A DNA stretch of 64,000 nt from Bidens hawaiensis. Its lineage: Eukaryota > Streptophyta > Magnoliopsida > Asterales > Asteraceae. Position numbers and translations under genes: made by a program. The notes under the pieces are model-generated. The model did no database searches. It was given only the letters and a program-made list of their open reading frames with translations, and was not told where the DNA came from. The stretch spans positions 19,751 to 83,750 of the forward strand of contig JAIQDT010009144.1 in the NCBI GenBank assembly GCA_021521415.1, read 5' to 3'. This document shows, in pieces, positions 52,040 through 63,282 of this stretch; the first letter of the stretch is position 1, and every line of letters begins with the position of its first letter.

Positions 52040-55000
52040 ATGCCTCCGCTATCTCGCCGATTTCAGAGAAGAGAAGCCTCGCGCATGCGTAGACAGCAAC
52101 GTTCCCAGGAAATGGCCGCCGCGATAGCCCAAGCCTTGAGCCAAAATAATACCTCCAGTTATAACATTAAATCCTTCAACGCGGGTAACCCTCCAAAGTT
52201 CACAGGTCTTGAAGGAGCCACCGTGATGCTCCAGTGGCTTGAGAAAATAGAAAACACTTTCCTCCACACCCAATGCCCCTCAGACAGACGAACCCTGTAT
52301 GCTTCCAGTATCCTGGAATCTAGAGCGCTTACATGGTGGAATGGAGTAGCTCATGCGCGTGGCGCAGAAGCTGCTTCTAGCATGACATGGGAGGAATTCA
52401 AGGAAATTCTGACGCGAGAATTCTGCCCTCCCAACGAAGTTAAGCGCCTGGAGGAAGAATTTTGGAATCTTAAGCAATACAGTGGCGAAGCGCGCGAGTA
52501 CGCGACGCGCTTCCATGAACTAAGTTTGCTTGTCCCTCACCTTGTTACCCCTTCCCGCCGAGCCATAGAGAAATTCCTTGGGGGTCTCCCCATGGAAATT
52601 CAAGATTCTGTATGGGCCAGAAACCCAGTAACCCTCTCTGACGCCATCGAGTTGGCCGCTGTGCTCAGCGACAACCATGTCAGAGCAGGAACCCTGTTCC
52701 TGCGGGGAACAGAAAAGACCAAACTCACCAAGACTGTTCCTGAACCAACAGAAACCAAACCAGAACCCTCAAACCGTAACAACCTCAAGCGCAGGCGCAA
52801 GGCCTATGCGCTTACCAACCCGCCCATTGCCCAGCAACCCATCTACCAACCTCCAGTTTACGCGCCTAACCCTCTGTCAGCCTACCCAACACCTCCTGTA
52901 GTCCATAACTATGCCTTAACCAATCCCGCACTCCCTGCCCCGCCACTTAAGAAACCTTACACAGGAAATCAACCCTTTTGCCCAACCTGTAGACTTCACC
53001 ACCCAACCCAAACCCCGTGTCGACAATGTAACCGATGTGGTCGCGTTGGTCACTCTGCCGAATACTGTAGAGTCCCTCCCGCCAACCCAATTGCGCCGAC
53101 ACCACCAGTCTACCCGCAGAACCCACAACCAACCTACCAAAACCCACGACCCAGGTCGTGCTATAACTGCGGTGATCCCAGTCATTTCCGGAACGCGTGC
53201 CCGAGACTACAAGTGCAAATCACACAAGCGAATCCGGTGAACCAGATTTCGAACCAAGTGACACGCGGACGAGCTTTTAACATAACCGCGCACCAAGCGC
53301 AAGCGAATAATGACGTAGTTAATGGTACATTTTTGCTTAACGGATTTTATGCTTCTGTACTTTTTGATACTGGCGCCGATCGAAGTTTTATTTCTCGCGC
53401 GTTTGAGCAGAAGCTTGCGCGACCGCGCAACGATTTAAAAGAAAATTTTTCAGTTGAATTGGCTAATGGCGAAACTGTTTTAATTAACTCTGTGATTAAA
53501 GATTGCACGCTTAATCTTAACGAAAACGATTTTCTGATCGACCTCATCCCCATGCCTCTTGGAAGCTTTGATGTTATTATTGGTATGGACTGGCTTACGC
53601 ATAATCGCGCCGAAGTTATTTGCGCCAAGAAGATGATTCGCATTCCTCGAGAAAATGGTGATCTTCACATCTACGGCGAGAAACCCTCCCGCGGTCTTAA
53701 GCTTATGTCTTGCGCCGAAGCCCAAAGACTCATGCGGAAGAAGTGTATTGCATTTCTAGCCCATGTGGTTAAACCTGCTGAAGAAAAGAAGCTTCGCGAT
53801 ATCCCTGTTGTGCGTGATTTCCCTGAAGTTTTTCCTGATGATCTTCCTGGTATCCCTCCCGCTCGTGAAGTCGAGTTCCGTATTGATCTTGTCCCTGGTG
53901 CTTCCCCCGTAGCCAAATCTCCTTACCGTCTTGCGCCCGCTGAGATGCAAGAATTGGCAAGCCAACTTCAAGAGTTGACTGCTAAAGGATTCATTCGCCC
54001 TAGCTCTTCGCCCTGGGGTGCTCCGGTGTTGTTCGTTAAAAAGAAAGATGGATCGTTTCGCATGTGTATAGATTACCGCGAGTTGAACAAACTCACCATT
54101 AAGAACCGGTATCCCTTACCACGTATTGACGACCTCTTTGATCAACTCCAAGGTGCCTCTTGTTTCTCGAAGATTGATCTCCGCTCTGGCTATCACCAGT
54201 TGCGCATCCGCGATGAAGATGTTCCGAAGACTGCTTTTCGAACTCGTTATGGCCATTTTGAATTCTTGGTCATGTCCTTCGGTTTAACCAACGCACCCGC
54301 CGTTTTCATGGATCTAATGAACCGGGTGTGTAGGCCTTTCTTGGATAAATTCGTGATTGTGTTTATCGATGATGTTCTGGTGTATTCTAAGACCAAGGCC
54401 GAGCATGAGCAACATCTCCGATTGGTATTGCAAAAGCTTAGAGCTGAGCAACTCTATGCTAAGCTTTCCAAGTGTGAATTCTGGTCTGATGAAGTACAGT
54501 TTCTTGGTCATGTTGTAAACAAGATGGGTATTCATGTCAACCCATCCAAGATTGAAGCAATCAAGAACTGGATTACGCCATCCTCTCCTTCTGAGATCCG
54601 TTCCTTTCTGGGCTTAGCTGGTTATTACCGGCGCTTCATTTCGAACTTCTCGAAGATCGCTTTGCCTTTAACAGCTCTAACGCACAAAGGTAAACCGTAT
54701 ATTTGGGGCTCGAAGCAAGAAGAAGCCTTTCTATCGCTCAAGCGATTGTTGTGTGAAGCTCCTGTCCTTGCGCTACCTGAGGGTAATGATGATTTTGTCG
54801 TGTACTGCGATGCCTCCAACCAAGGTCTCGGTTGTGTTCTTATGCAACGAGGCAAGGTTATCGCTTACGCATCAAGGCAACTCAAGGTTCATGAAAAGAA
54901 TTATACGACTCACGACCTCGAACTTGGTGCAGTTGTATTTGCCTTGAAGATCTGGAGACACTACCTTTATGGTACTAAGTGTATCCTTTACACTGACCAT

Positions 55001-56650
55001 AAAAGCCTTCAGCATATCTTTGATCAGAAGGAACTTAACATGAGGCAACGCCGATGGAACGAACTCATCAGCGATTACGATTGTGAGATCCGGTATCATC
55101 CTGGTAAGGCTAATGTGGTAGCCGATGCGCTCAGCCGAAAACCCTGCCAACTTAACTGTATCTTGCCGCGCACGCAGCTTCACTTCGCGCCGATCCAAAG
55201 CAACCTTGAATCGCGCATTCGTGACGCGCAGCGCGCATCAATCAGTAATGGTAACCTTCGCGCCGAGTTAGCGTGTGGCGCGGAAGCGCACTTTGTCCCT
55301 AATCTGAGTGGAATTCTCTGCTATCTTAATCGCATCTGGATTCCCTGTGATGAGAATCTTCGCGCTGATATCCTGAGTGAAGCGCACAAATCTCGGTATT
55401 CTATTCATCCTGGCGCTGATAAGATGTACAAGGATTTGCGCATTACTTATTGGTGGCCCGGTATGAAGAAGGATATTGCTGTGTTCGTAGCTAGATGCCT
55501 GACTTGTTCTAAAGTAAAAGCTGAACATCAACGCCCATCTGGTTTGCTCGAACAACCAGAAATTCCTACGTGGAAATGGGAATGTGTAGCGATGGACTTT
55601 ATTACCAAGTTACCTTTGACAGCAAGCAAACATGATAGCATTTGGGTAATAGTGGATCGTTTGACTAAGTTTGCTCACTTTCTGCCCATTCGTGAAAACT
55701 ACCGTGTTGAGCAACTCGCGCAGCTTTATGTCAAGGAAATTGTCTGCCGCCATGGTACTCCTTTGAGCATCATATCCGATCGCGATGGCCGTTTTATATC
55801 CCGCTTTTGGAAATCTCTCCAATCTGCGCTAGGAACTCGCTTGGACATGAGTACGGCATATCATCCCCAGACTGACGGTCAGTCTGAGCGAACTATTCAA
55901 ACTCTTGAGGATATGCTCCGATCTTGTGTTCTTGATTTTGGAGGTAATTGGGATTCGCACCTGCCTTTGATCGAGTTCTCTTATAATAACAGCTATCATT
56001 CCAGTATTGGTATGGCCCCATTTGAAGCACTTTACGGTCGTAAGTGCCGCTCCCCGATTTGTTGGAGCGAAGTGGGAGAAGCTCAAATCACAGGACCCGA
56101 ACTTGTTCAAGAGACAACCGATAAAATCGCCAAGATCCGTGATCATCTGCTGACTGCCAGAAGCCGACAGAAGAGTTACGCAGATCGCAGGCGAAAGCCT
56201 CTCGAATTTCAAGTTGGTGATCTTGTTCTCCTCAAAGTGTCGCCTTGGAAAGGTGTTGTCCGCTTTGGGAAGAAGGGTAAGCTTGCTCCTCGTTATGTTG
56301 GTCCATTCAAGATTCTCGCGCGTGTGGGAAAAGTTGCCTACAGACTTGACCTGCCGCCCGCGCTCAGTAATGTGCATCCAACGTTCCATGTATCCAATCT
56401 CAAGAAGTGTTTAGCTGACGAGAACCTTCACATTCCGCTTGATGAAGTTCAAGTTGATGAAACTATGCATTTCGTTGAGAAGCCTGTTGAGATTATGGAT
56501 CGCGAGGTTAAGCAAACCAAGCGCAGTCGTATCCCTATCGTGAAAGTTCGTTGGGAGTCCAAGCGCGGAGCCGAGTTTACATGGGAAAGGGAAGATCAAA
56601 TGAAGATCAAGTACCCGCACCTGTTCTCTGCGCAACCTACTTCGAGATAA
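52040..56650 (+). CDS. Intact gag-pol polyprotein of a Tekay-type chromovirus
   Basis: A single uninterrupted frame of 1,536 aa starting [16 protein letters not shown]. In order: capsid-like gag with [14 protein letters not shown] (about 95-190); two CCHC zinc knuckles at 330-343 ([14 protein letters not shown]) and 374-387 ([14 protein letters not shown]); aspartic protease with DTGA at 443; reverse transcriptase with FIDD at 775-778; RNase H with [10 protein letters not shown] (Asp 924); integrase with an HHCC-type zinc site (CLTCSKVK) and a DD35E core (Asp 1186, Asp 1247, Glu 1283); a GPF module ([19 protein letters not shown]); and a C-terminal chromodomain-like segment ([11 protein letters not shown] to [17 protein letters not shown]). 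That tail is typical of the Tekay/Del lineage and is thought to help choose chromatin targets. No stop, frameshift or missing catalytic residue was seen. Gag and pol share one frame, so processing by the protease is expected. Confidence 0.97.
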   Translation: MPPLSRRFQRREASRMRRQQRSQEMAAAIAQALSQNNTSSYNIKSFNAGNPPKFTGLEGATVMLQWLEKIENTFLHTQCPSDRRTLYASSILESRALTWWNGVAHARGAEAASSMTWEEFKEILTREFCPPNEVKRLEEEFWNLKQYSGEAREYATRFHELSLLVPHLVTPSRRAIEKFLGGLPMEIQDSVWARNPVTLSDAIELAAVLSDNHVRAGTLFLRGTEKTKLTKTVPEPTETKPEPSNRNNLKRRRKAYALTNPPIAQQPIYQPPVYAPNPLSAYPTPPVVHNYALTNPALPAPPLKKPYTGNQPFCPTCRLHHPTQTPCRQCNRCGRVGHSAEYCRVPPANPIAPTPPVYPQNPQPTYQNPRPRSCYNCGDPSHFRNACPRLQVQITQANPVNQISNQVTRGRAFNITAHQAQANNDVVNGTFLLNGFYASVLFDTGADRSFISRAFEQKLARPRNDLKENFSVELANGETVLINSVIKDCTLNLNENDFLIDLIPMPLGSFDVIIGMDWLTHNRAEVICAKKMIRIPRENGDLHIYGEKPSRGLKLMSCAEAQRLMRKKCIAFLAHVVKPAEEKKLRDIPVVRDFPEVFPDDLPGIPPAREVEFRIDLVPGASPVAKSPYRLAPAEMQELASQLQELTAKGFIRPSSSPWGAPVLFVKKKDGSFRMCIDYRELNKLTIKNRYPLPRIDDLFDQLQGASCFSKIDLRSGYHQLRIRDEDVPKTAFRTRYGHFEFLVMSFGLTNAPAVFMDLMNRVCRPFLDKFVIVFIDDVLVYSKTKAEHEQHLRLVLQKLRAEQLYAKLSKCEFWSDEVQFLGHVVNKMGIHVNPSKIEAIKNWITPSSPSEIRSFLGLAGYYRRFISNFSKIALPLTALTHKGKPYIWGSKQEEAFLSLKRLLCEAPVLALPEGNDDFVVYCDASNQGLGCVLMQRGKVIAYASRQLKVHEKNYTTHDLELGAVVFALKIWRHYLYGTKCILYTDHKSLQHIFDQKELNMRQRRWNELISDYDCEIRYHPGKANVVADALSRKPCQLNCILPRTQLHFAPIQSNLESRIRDAQRASISNGNLRAELACGAEAHFVPNLSGILCYLNRIWIPCDENLRADILSEAHKSRYSIHPGADKMYKDLRITYWWPGMKKDIAVFVARCLTCSKVKAEHQRPSGLLEQPEIPTWKWECVAMDFITKLPLTASKHDSIWVIVDRLTKFAHFLPIRENYRVEQLAQLYVKEIVCRHGTPLSIISDRDGRFISRFWKSLQSALGTRLDMSTAYHPQTDGQSERTIQTLEDMLRSCVLDFGGNWDSHLPLIEFSYNNSYHSSIGMAPFEALYGRKCRSPICWSEVGEAQITGPELVQETTDKIAKIRDHLLTARSRQKSYADRRRKPLEFQVGDLVLLKVSPWKGVVRFGKKGKLAPRYVGPFKILARVGKVAYRLDLPPALSNVHPTFHVSNLKKCLADENLHIPLDEVQVDETMHFVEKPVEIMDREVKQTKRSRIPIVKVRWESKRGAEFTWEREDQMKIKYPHLFSAQPTSR

Positions 56651-56670
56651 ATTTCCGGACGAAATTTCTT

Positions 56671-56684
56671 AAAGTAGGGGAGAC
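56671..56684 (+). promoter_or_regulatory. Polypurine tract
   Basis: AAAGTAGGGGAGAC immediately precedes the 3' LTR and primes plus-strand DNA synthesis in this group. Confidence 0.9.
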
Positions 56685-57044
56685 TGTGACATCTGCCCCG
56701 ATCCGACCCGACCCAGGTACCCGTTTCTCTGACCCGATCTCTTTCTTTTATGATTTAATATTTATTTATACTTATATTTTACTTTTAATAATAATATATA
56801 TTTTCCTTCCCGCCTCTTTCTCTCTCTTTCTTTCCGCCGTCCCGTCCCTCTCCTTCTCTCTTTCCGCCTTCTTTTCCCTCTTGTCGCCGTCCCGCCCTTA
56901 CGCCTTGTTTCCCTCTTTTTCTTCTAACTCTTTGCTTGTCCTTTGTTCCTTCCCGCCTAAGGTTGTCTGCGCAGCTCCACGCGCCAGACCCCTTTCAAGG
57001 AATCCTGCGTGAAGACCACCTGTTACAGCGATACGCGAGACGAA

Positions 57045-57305
57045 CTCTTCTCGCAGCGCGCTAAGAATTGTAATTCTTCTCGCAGCGCGCTAAGAACGGT
57101 AGTTCTTCCCGCGACGCGCTAAGGATTGTAGTTCTTCTCGCAGCGCGCTAAGAATCATAGTTCATCCCTCGACGCGCGAAGAATTATAGTTCTTCCCGCG
57201 GCGCGCTAGGAATTTTAGTTCCTCCCGCGGCGCGCTAAGAAATGTGATTCTTCCCGCGGCGCGCTTAGAAATGTAGTTCTTTCCGCGACGCGTTAAGGTT
57301 GGTTC
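57045..57305 (+). repeat. Nine 29-bp CpG-rich repeats in the 3' LTR
   Basis: The same array as in the 5' LTR at an offset of 7,358 bp, with two single-base differences (AACG for AACA in unit 2/3; GGCGCGC for GACGCGC in unit 6). Copy number is conserved between the LTRs. Confidence 0.97.
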
Positions 57306-57744
57306 TGTCTGCCTTCGCGCTCGCGCTCTCTTGACCTTCTGTGTCTGCCTTCGCGCTCGAGCCTTCTCGCGCTAAACCCTTTGAGTTTCCTTCTGTTTAA
57401 TCTAGCCGTTTGCTTTTGTGTTGTCTTATCTTTTGTGCTGTTGACCTAATCTGCTTTATGCCTGAAAAGCCACTTTTGGCGCAGCATGCGCACCAACCCC
57501 ATTGGTTGACAGAAAAAGTGACTGACATTATCTTTTGAGATCTGCTTTTTCCATGCTTGACCAGTACCTTTATCTGACCCGCCCATGCTTTTTACTGTTC
57601 CCTGTCAGCTTTATCTTGCCTCTGCAGCTGCCATATCTTTCCATATCTTTTGCTTTTGGATTCTTATGCTTTTTGATATATTTTGCTTGATCCTGTTAAA
57701 GATCCTTTCCCCTTTTCTAGGGATTATGTCTCCTAGGGTTTTCC

Positions 57745-57752
57745 TATAAATA
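57745..57752 (+). promoter_or_regulatory. TATA box of the 3' LTR
   Basis: TATAAATA, the counterpart of 50387-50394. From here transcription would read out into the flanking DNA at 58744 onward. Confidence 0.6.
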
Positions 57753-58748
57753 ATAATAATATTTTCATAACACTACACACACAAAACACTTAATCTCTCC
57801 TGTTCTCTTGCCCCTTGCTCTCTCTGCCGTCTTCCTCTCTGCCTCCGTCTTCCTCCCTGTTCTGCCCTGCTTTTCCGGTAATATATATATATTATATATA
57901 ATAATTTATTTATTAATTATGCTAACTTATAATCAAGACTTAAATCAATTCATTAAAACAATAATCTTATTTATAGGTTAACTTGTGCTTGTTTAAAGTT
58001 GGTTCTTGCTTTATCTTACACCGCATCGTTTATCATGTGAGTAATCTCGTACCTAATCCCTTTTTGCTTTTAATGTTTTGGGATGTTCATGTGTTCATAC
58101 AAACTTAGAGTCTTAAACTGGTTTATGAACTTTAGTCGCGCAGTATCCCATGTGTTGAGGACGTAGACTTGGCTGTTTATTTGTATGTGTGGATCATTAA
58201 CCGTCTTGTCGGTCTATTCCGCAGTTCTCATGGTACCATTAGATGAACACGGGAGAACTATCGTTTATGATTTTCTCTTTTGTTTACACATGCACAGTTT
58301 GTCTTGTTTGTGAGCTCAATTGTGAGCACTGGCAGTCTTATGAATCTTAGAGTTGGTCCCGATCAGATTACACCCTTGTTGAAAACCAGACATACACATG
58401 TTGCGCGCAGATTTATTGTTATCTATGTATTGTATTAAACTTGATTTCTCACCAACACGCAAGTGTTTGACGTTTATTTTAACACATGTTCAGGTTTGCA
58501 GTAGCTGTTTTGGAGTTCGAGGACACGTAGGGAGTTTTCTTTATTTTGGACCTAGATTAAAATGTATCAAGACAAGTTATTGTTGTTCGAATATTATGAT
58601 ATATTGATTTATGATGATTTATGTTTACCCTGCGCGTGCGCGAATGAATGTATTTATTAAATATTGACACCCAATAGTGTCACGAGTAATGAAACAATAT
58701 GTGGCGCCCCGATGTATAATCCGCCTTTGGTCGGGGTGTTACACACAT

Positions 58749-59160
58749 ATTGTTAGAAAATACGATTTTCTCATACACGTAAGTAATATTCACCTACACA
58801 TAAGTCGTATTTGCCCACACATAACTCATATTAACCTACGCGGGCTACACATATTGTTAGATAACATGATTTTTCTCATACAGGTAAGTAATATTCATCT
58901 ACACATAACTCATATTAACTTATACAACTTGTTGGTTATTTTTATTTTCATTTACACGTAACTCGTGATCACGAATACATAGCTTATTTTTACTTACACA
59001 GAGTGTTGGTTCATTTTATTTTCACCAACACGCAGCTAATATCCACCTACACATAACTCATATTAATCTACACGTATTGTTAGATAATATGATTTTTCTC
59101 CTACACGTAAGAAATATTCACTTACACATAACTCATAATTGACTACACATAAAGTTGATC
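58749..59160. repeat. Repeats of TACACATAACTCATATTAAC type
   Basis: Several copies of CTACACATAACTCATATTAA with intervening GTTAGATAATATGATTTTTCTC and TTGGTTATTTTTATTTTCA segments, matching 49140-49326 on the other side of the retrotransposon. Units are about 200-250 bp and belong to the interior of the split MITE. Confidence 0.8.
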
Positions 59161-59807
59161 AAATAATAATAATAATAATAATGACTTGTAACGTGTTAAA
59201 AAATGTTCAAACCGAACTAAATGAAGCAAGTTTACTAGTTTGATATCCATAAATTATGATGTTGATTGTTAACCGATTGTTTAATCATTGTTACTTACAA
59301 TTCTTTTTCCCATTTTATAAATATATGTTATGTATGTGTTTATCGTTGTAAATTTTTTTAAATCAAATAGGTGCAAATAAAATTCAAATAATCAGGATTT
59401 TAGTATGAATTGAATTAACCATTTTTAATAATGTAAAAGTATTTTTTAAATGAATTATAAACAAATAAAAATATAAGATGTTTTGAAACTTCTTACATTT
59501 ATTAGTTACCATATAAAACATTTTGTAGATGTTACTACTATACCCTTTTATATATTTTAAAGAAAAATTAAAAAGAAATTTTTAGATTTGGTTGATATTA
59601 CTTCTCGCACTAAAAACACTTCTCACATGAACCTAATCATACATATATATATATATACATACTAGGTTAAAGACCCGTGTATTACACGGGCTGGGAAAAA
59701 ATATTAAAAACAACACATTTACATATAGAATCATAGAATCAAAGTTGGATTATGATATAATCATAACATAAATGAGGCAATTTTAGGACCTGATTAGGTT
59801 CATAAGC

Positions 59808-59942
59808 TTATGCAATACAATTAATAGGCCAAGTTTCAATGGCCTCATAAGTGTTGTTATTAGGATTGTAACCATGAACGATATCCATTAAGGATGTGTT
59901 TTTTCCATAATATGCTTTGACTGCAAACAACTTTTCGGCCAT
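59808..59942 (-). pseudogene. Kelch-repeat gene fragment
   Basis: The minus-strand frame from ATG 59942 to stop 59808 (44 aa) reads MAEKLFAVKAYYGKNTSLMD and then VHGYNPNNNTYEAIETWP. The spacing of the LFAV-x-x-Y-x-G block, the YNPNNNTYE block and a final Trp matches one kelch beta-propeller blade (usually with GG in place of the KA pair here). One blade alone cannot fold as a propeller, and the kelch double glycine is lost, so it is a fragment. The parent family (F-box/kelch or other) cannot be told. Confidence 0.6.
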
Positions 59943-60061
59943 TAAGGATGTTTTTCTTCCATAACAATGCAAACTTATTAATAAGTGTGCAATCTTCTAA
60001 TTTAAAAAACATTGAACATAAAAAGTTACATCTTTATCTTTATTAATTATCAAGAAAACTA

Positions 60062-60184
60062 TTGTAAGATCTTGTTTGTTGTCCAATTCATCGATTTTGG
60101 CGGTCATCATATACAAATTAATTCATCAAAACCAATTTCACCACTGACTTCTTTGTCCACATAAGCAATCATTCGATTAATTTG
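60062..60184 (-). pseudogene. Centrin (EF-hand) exon fragment
   Basis: After the acceptor ATCTTTTTGTAG the minus strand reads QINRMIAYVDKEVSGEIGFDEL. That corresponds to the conserved centrin EF-hand segment QINxMIADVDKDGSGxIDFDEF, with two calcium-binding positions altered. A one-base shift later the other frame continues MMTAKIDELDNKQDLT, matching the centrin continuation MMTAKI. Both halves together make the assignment firm. Centrins are calcium-binding proteins of microtubule organisation and nucleotide excision repair; this exon is frameshifted and isolated within the Helitron. Confidence 0.82.
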
Positions 60185-61929
60185 CTACAAAAAGATAAAG
60201 AAGACGTCAAAACAATTTCGACCCGTTTACTTCCAAAAAGGTCGACTTTGACCTCAAACGGGCCATATATAGTCAGGTAAACAAATGGGAACGAACACGA
60301 ATCTTGACAAAATGTTTGAATAATAAACTAAAAAATATAAATTATAAAAATATAAAAAGCCTTTAATGAATAAGCATAAACAAATTTGAATCGTTCTAAT
60401 GACTCGAATTTTGACAAAATTCTAAGTCGTAGATCGTTTGACTTTTCCATCCCTTTGATGAAATTTGTGCTTTAGCCAGTATTTCGACTTTACGAAGTCA
60501 AAGAGCACAAATCTGGCATCTTAATCAATTTTGCAAATGTACCGAATATGAAATCCCAGAAATGCCCTTGTTACTAAAAAAATCCTTTTAACCTACAATT
60601 TGGTGTAACCTGAAAACATAAATGACCTGTTAACCAATTTATATTTTAAATCAAAAGCTTAATTTTAACCGCTAAATGATTTGATCCGAATACCCTTCAA
60701 GCTAGTTTGAAGACATTGCAAGATATTAATGCTTCATTGCTGCACCTGTCAAAGGCTTAAGCTGTCCATAGTCTGAAATAGCTGCACTGCAAAACCGAGT
60801 TGAAGACATACTTTTAGATTATTTTTAATGTCTATCTAATAAACAAAACAAAACAAAACAAAGTGAAAATAATTAACCTCATGGAAAGCATCTTGTCAAC
60901 AGCAGATGCAAGAAAATTGAAAAGGAAAACTCAACATCACAATCAATCACCATAGTTCGTTTGATTATGCTTGTGATTGTGTTCGTGTTCGGTTAAAGTT
61001 AAATAAACGGACAATCCCCGTTCGTGCCCAAAAATTTTTGACCTTTTTTAATAAACTATTCGTGTGGTTGAATATATAAAAGTTACATTAGTTTAATCAA
61101 AATAATAAGCATGTCTAATAAAACGATGTAGACGAATGAGGTACAAACAACTACAACCAAACTGAACCTGAACTTGAACTTTGACTCTAACTCTATCTAA
61201 CATTTTACATTGGCAAGCTAAGCTTTTAGTAAAAAGCAAATAAATGACCAAAATAGATGCAATATGATGATTATATCTAGAAGTACATTTAACCTTGTTA
61301 AAATTGAATTATTATCCCAAATATCACACATAACAGTAAGAAAATGCATAATATGGATAACAAATTGAACCGACTACTATTATACTTACATCACAATATC
61401 ACAAATTCGCAATAAAATTGAATTTCAATGTGTTTGATTGGTAACATTGTTAAAGTGCTGGACTCAATATAGGGTTTGTAAAACTCAACAGACTTCCGTA
61501 CAAAGATATAAGATTATTATCAAATTAAGACAATAATAACCTCATTTGAAACACATTATATTTCTTTGTTTGTTAGCTATAATTGCACAATATATTTAAT
61601 TAGTATGAAGAACATGACCCCTTTTGCTTCAACTAATAACAACCTTAACCTTAATTAAGTTGGAAAATAAATGAAACAAAATGTAAATGTGACACATAAA
61701 TGAATCTTCCTAGTCATAAAATTACCTAAATTAGCGAGTCGATCAGCAACACTCTTCTTCTCGTTTATGTCTAACTGTTGGTTCCTACAGTATGTGAAAT
61801 CAAGCTACAATTCTGCAAAAACGGAATTAGAGAAACTCAATCAACTGCAACAACCAATTAGTATAAAACGCAATAATTCGAAATCGACATCCCAATAGAA
61901 ATGAACAAATTAAAGATTACCTGCCGATT

Positions 61930-62060
61930 TTGACGCTAGAGAAGCAGAATAACATCGAAATTAAACCCTTTAACACTATCAGTATTATAAGGCAACCATG
62001 TTTCATATGTTGGGGTTTTGCGACGGAGAGGCTGTGAGATCTAGTGTTTCTTCAAGATTG
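61930..62060 (-). other. 5' UTR-like first exon within the Helitron
   Basis: On the minus strand a CT-rich leader is followed by AAAATCGGCAG|GTAATC, a canonical donor, and about 120 bp further by TTTTTGCAG and an exon-like stretch (61735-61795) readable as RNQQLDINEKKSVADRLANL, ending ATTTAG|GTAATT. I do not recognise the protein. It may be the start of the gene from which the centrin exon came, or a third source. Confidence 0.4.
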
Positions 62061-62259
62061 AAGCTTCAAAGTCGTGAGAGAGAGAGTGCGTTTCAAAATT
62101 TTGAATTTTGAGACAGGGATTATAGATATAGATATAAAACTTTCAGAATATTCTTCATAAAGCTTCCTCCTGAAGCTTTGTAAAAGGTAGCTCTCTCTGG
62201 TTGACAACTAAGCAAACATCTTCTCTATTTGACAACTCAGCCGAAAGATCTTCATTTAT

Positions 62260-62270
<11 letters not shown>

Positions 62271-62315
<45 letters not shown>
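62271..62315. repeat. (AT)n microsatellite
   Basis: About 22 AT units in the AT-rich DNA to the right of the Helitron's 5' end. No MITE terminus is recognised beside it. Confidence 0.95.
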
Positions 62316-62319
<4 letters not shown>

Positions 62320-63282
62320 TATAATTTGTTAATACATGTTAACCATGCTTAACTTGTGCTCATTTTAGTTTGTACATCATATTTATGAAGTTCTATAGTT
62401 ATGGGTTTGAAGAGACTAGGCTCGGTTTAACCGTAAATAGCTTTAAACCGTAAACCGAACTTGTTTACTAGTTTTGTTAAATAATTGTTTAAACATGTTA
62501 GATTTAAGTTTCTAAAATCATTTTTATGAGTTCTATCGAGTTTGTAGAATAAACTCGGCCTTAACCCGAAACTAGATCCGAACCGAAAACTGAACTTTCG
62601 TTTAAAGACTTTATTGTTAACTTTTACATGTAAAACTTAATGTATTCTCATTTTTACATTATTATACAAGTTCTTTGATATTTGGGCATGTGGCAACCAT
62701 CTAGGAACTTATGGTGAGATGGAAACTGAATCAAATCAAACTAAACCGATTTCACTCGCTTAAGACACACAAGTGTGTTTTTAGCTATCAATACTTGTAT
62801 ATTTCTTTAAAAATACTTTACAAACTGATTTTAATTAATTTCTTAAAGTACTTGGAATGTTGATCCAACTTGATCTTATAACAAAGTTTGGACCGACAAA
62901 CCGAACACTCGCTTAACAGACATGGTTAGTTCTATAACAATAGAACTACATACTTGGTTAAGTCTTATTAAGTTTTATTGAGTTATCTCATAACATTCAT
63001 TATATTGGAAAGTTGACTTTTAGTATCTATATTATAAATGGACTTGCATTCTTGCATTTTTACCCACCTTATTACTTAACATAGGTTGAGTAAATATTAA
63101 GGCTAGATATTTTAACCCGGTTTCGAGCAAACTTATATTTTTAAAAGACTATTACTATAATTTCTTAAATAGTTACATTTTAAACCTTGAACTTTAATTG
63201 TTTACCTTTCTCAACAGTTATTTTGTTTGAAGACTTTCAAGACAACCTTTATAATTCAAGACTTTCTTATATTTAGGCTTTT
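62316..63282. other. No gene seen
   Basis: AT-rich DNA with scattered TAAACCG words (62410-62460, 62560-62600) but no open frame or bounded repeat. Confidence 0.45.

Larger units (their letters stand above)
49327..58743 (+). mobile_element. Intact Tekay-type chromovirus (Ty3 LTR retrotransposon), 9,417 bp
   Basis: Two 2,059-bp LTRs (TGTGACATC...TTACA), a primer binding site, one full gag-pol frame and a PPT are present. The 5-bp target duplication CACAT is perfect (49322-49326 and 58744-58748). Comparing the LTRs by eye I find five differences: near 49740, 49843, 50103, 50320 and 50347, each against its partner 7,358 bp downstream. That is about 99.8% identity and implies a very recent insertion. 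The element is notably rich in CpG (CGCG, GCGC words), which methylation-driven decay normally removes from old plant elements. It carries everything needed for autonomous transposition. Confidence 0.97.
56685..58743 (+). mobile_element. 3' LTR of the Tekay-type element
   Basis: 2,059 bp, the partner of 49327-51385, with the same start TGTGACATC and end TTACA. Confidence 0.97.
48717..59642. mobile_element. (AT)n-associated MITE of about 1.5 kb, split by the Tekay element
   Basis: The left end GGATGGATCATGCGAGAAG (48717) and the right end read inward (TGATTAGGTTCATGTGAGAAG, trimmed here to TTAGGTTCATGTGAGAAG) form related inverted termini, and AGAAGT recurs just inside both. Each side abuts AT-rich dinucleotide sequence. 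Without the inserted retrotransposon (49327-58743 plus one TSD copy) it would be about 1.5 kb. The interior consists of repeats of TACACATAACTCATATTAAC type in units of about 200-250 bp on both sides of the insertion. No coding sequence. Confidence 0.65.
59662..62132 (-). mobile_element. Helitron of about 2.47 kb carrying gene fragments
   Basis: Read on the minus strand it ends with hairpin CCCGTGTAATACACGGG, spacer, CTAG (59665-59662), then T. The 5' end is A|TCTATATCTATAATCCC at 62132, or the second TC at 62126 (TCTATAATCCCTGTCTC). It has no Rep/helicase. It contains at least two unrelated gene fragments on the minus strand (a centrin exon and a kelch-repeat fragment) and further exon-like pieces with splice signals (61735-61795, 60725-60790, 61930-62060). 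This is the pattern expected of Helitron gene capture. Confidence 0.82.

Noticed and set aside
55829..56389. 186-codon antisense frame in gag-pol
   Set aside because: A shadow of the integrase region; composition follows the coding strand.
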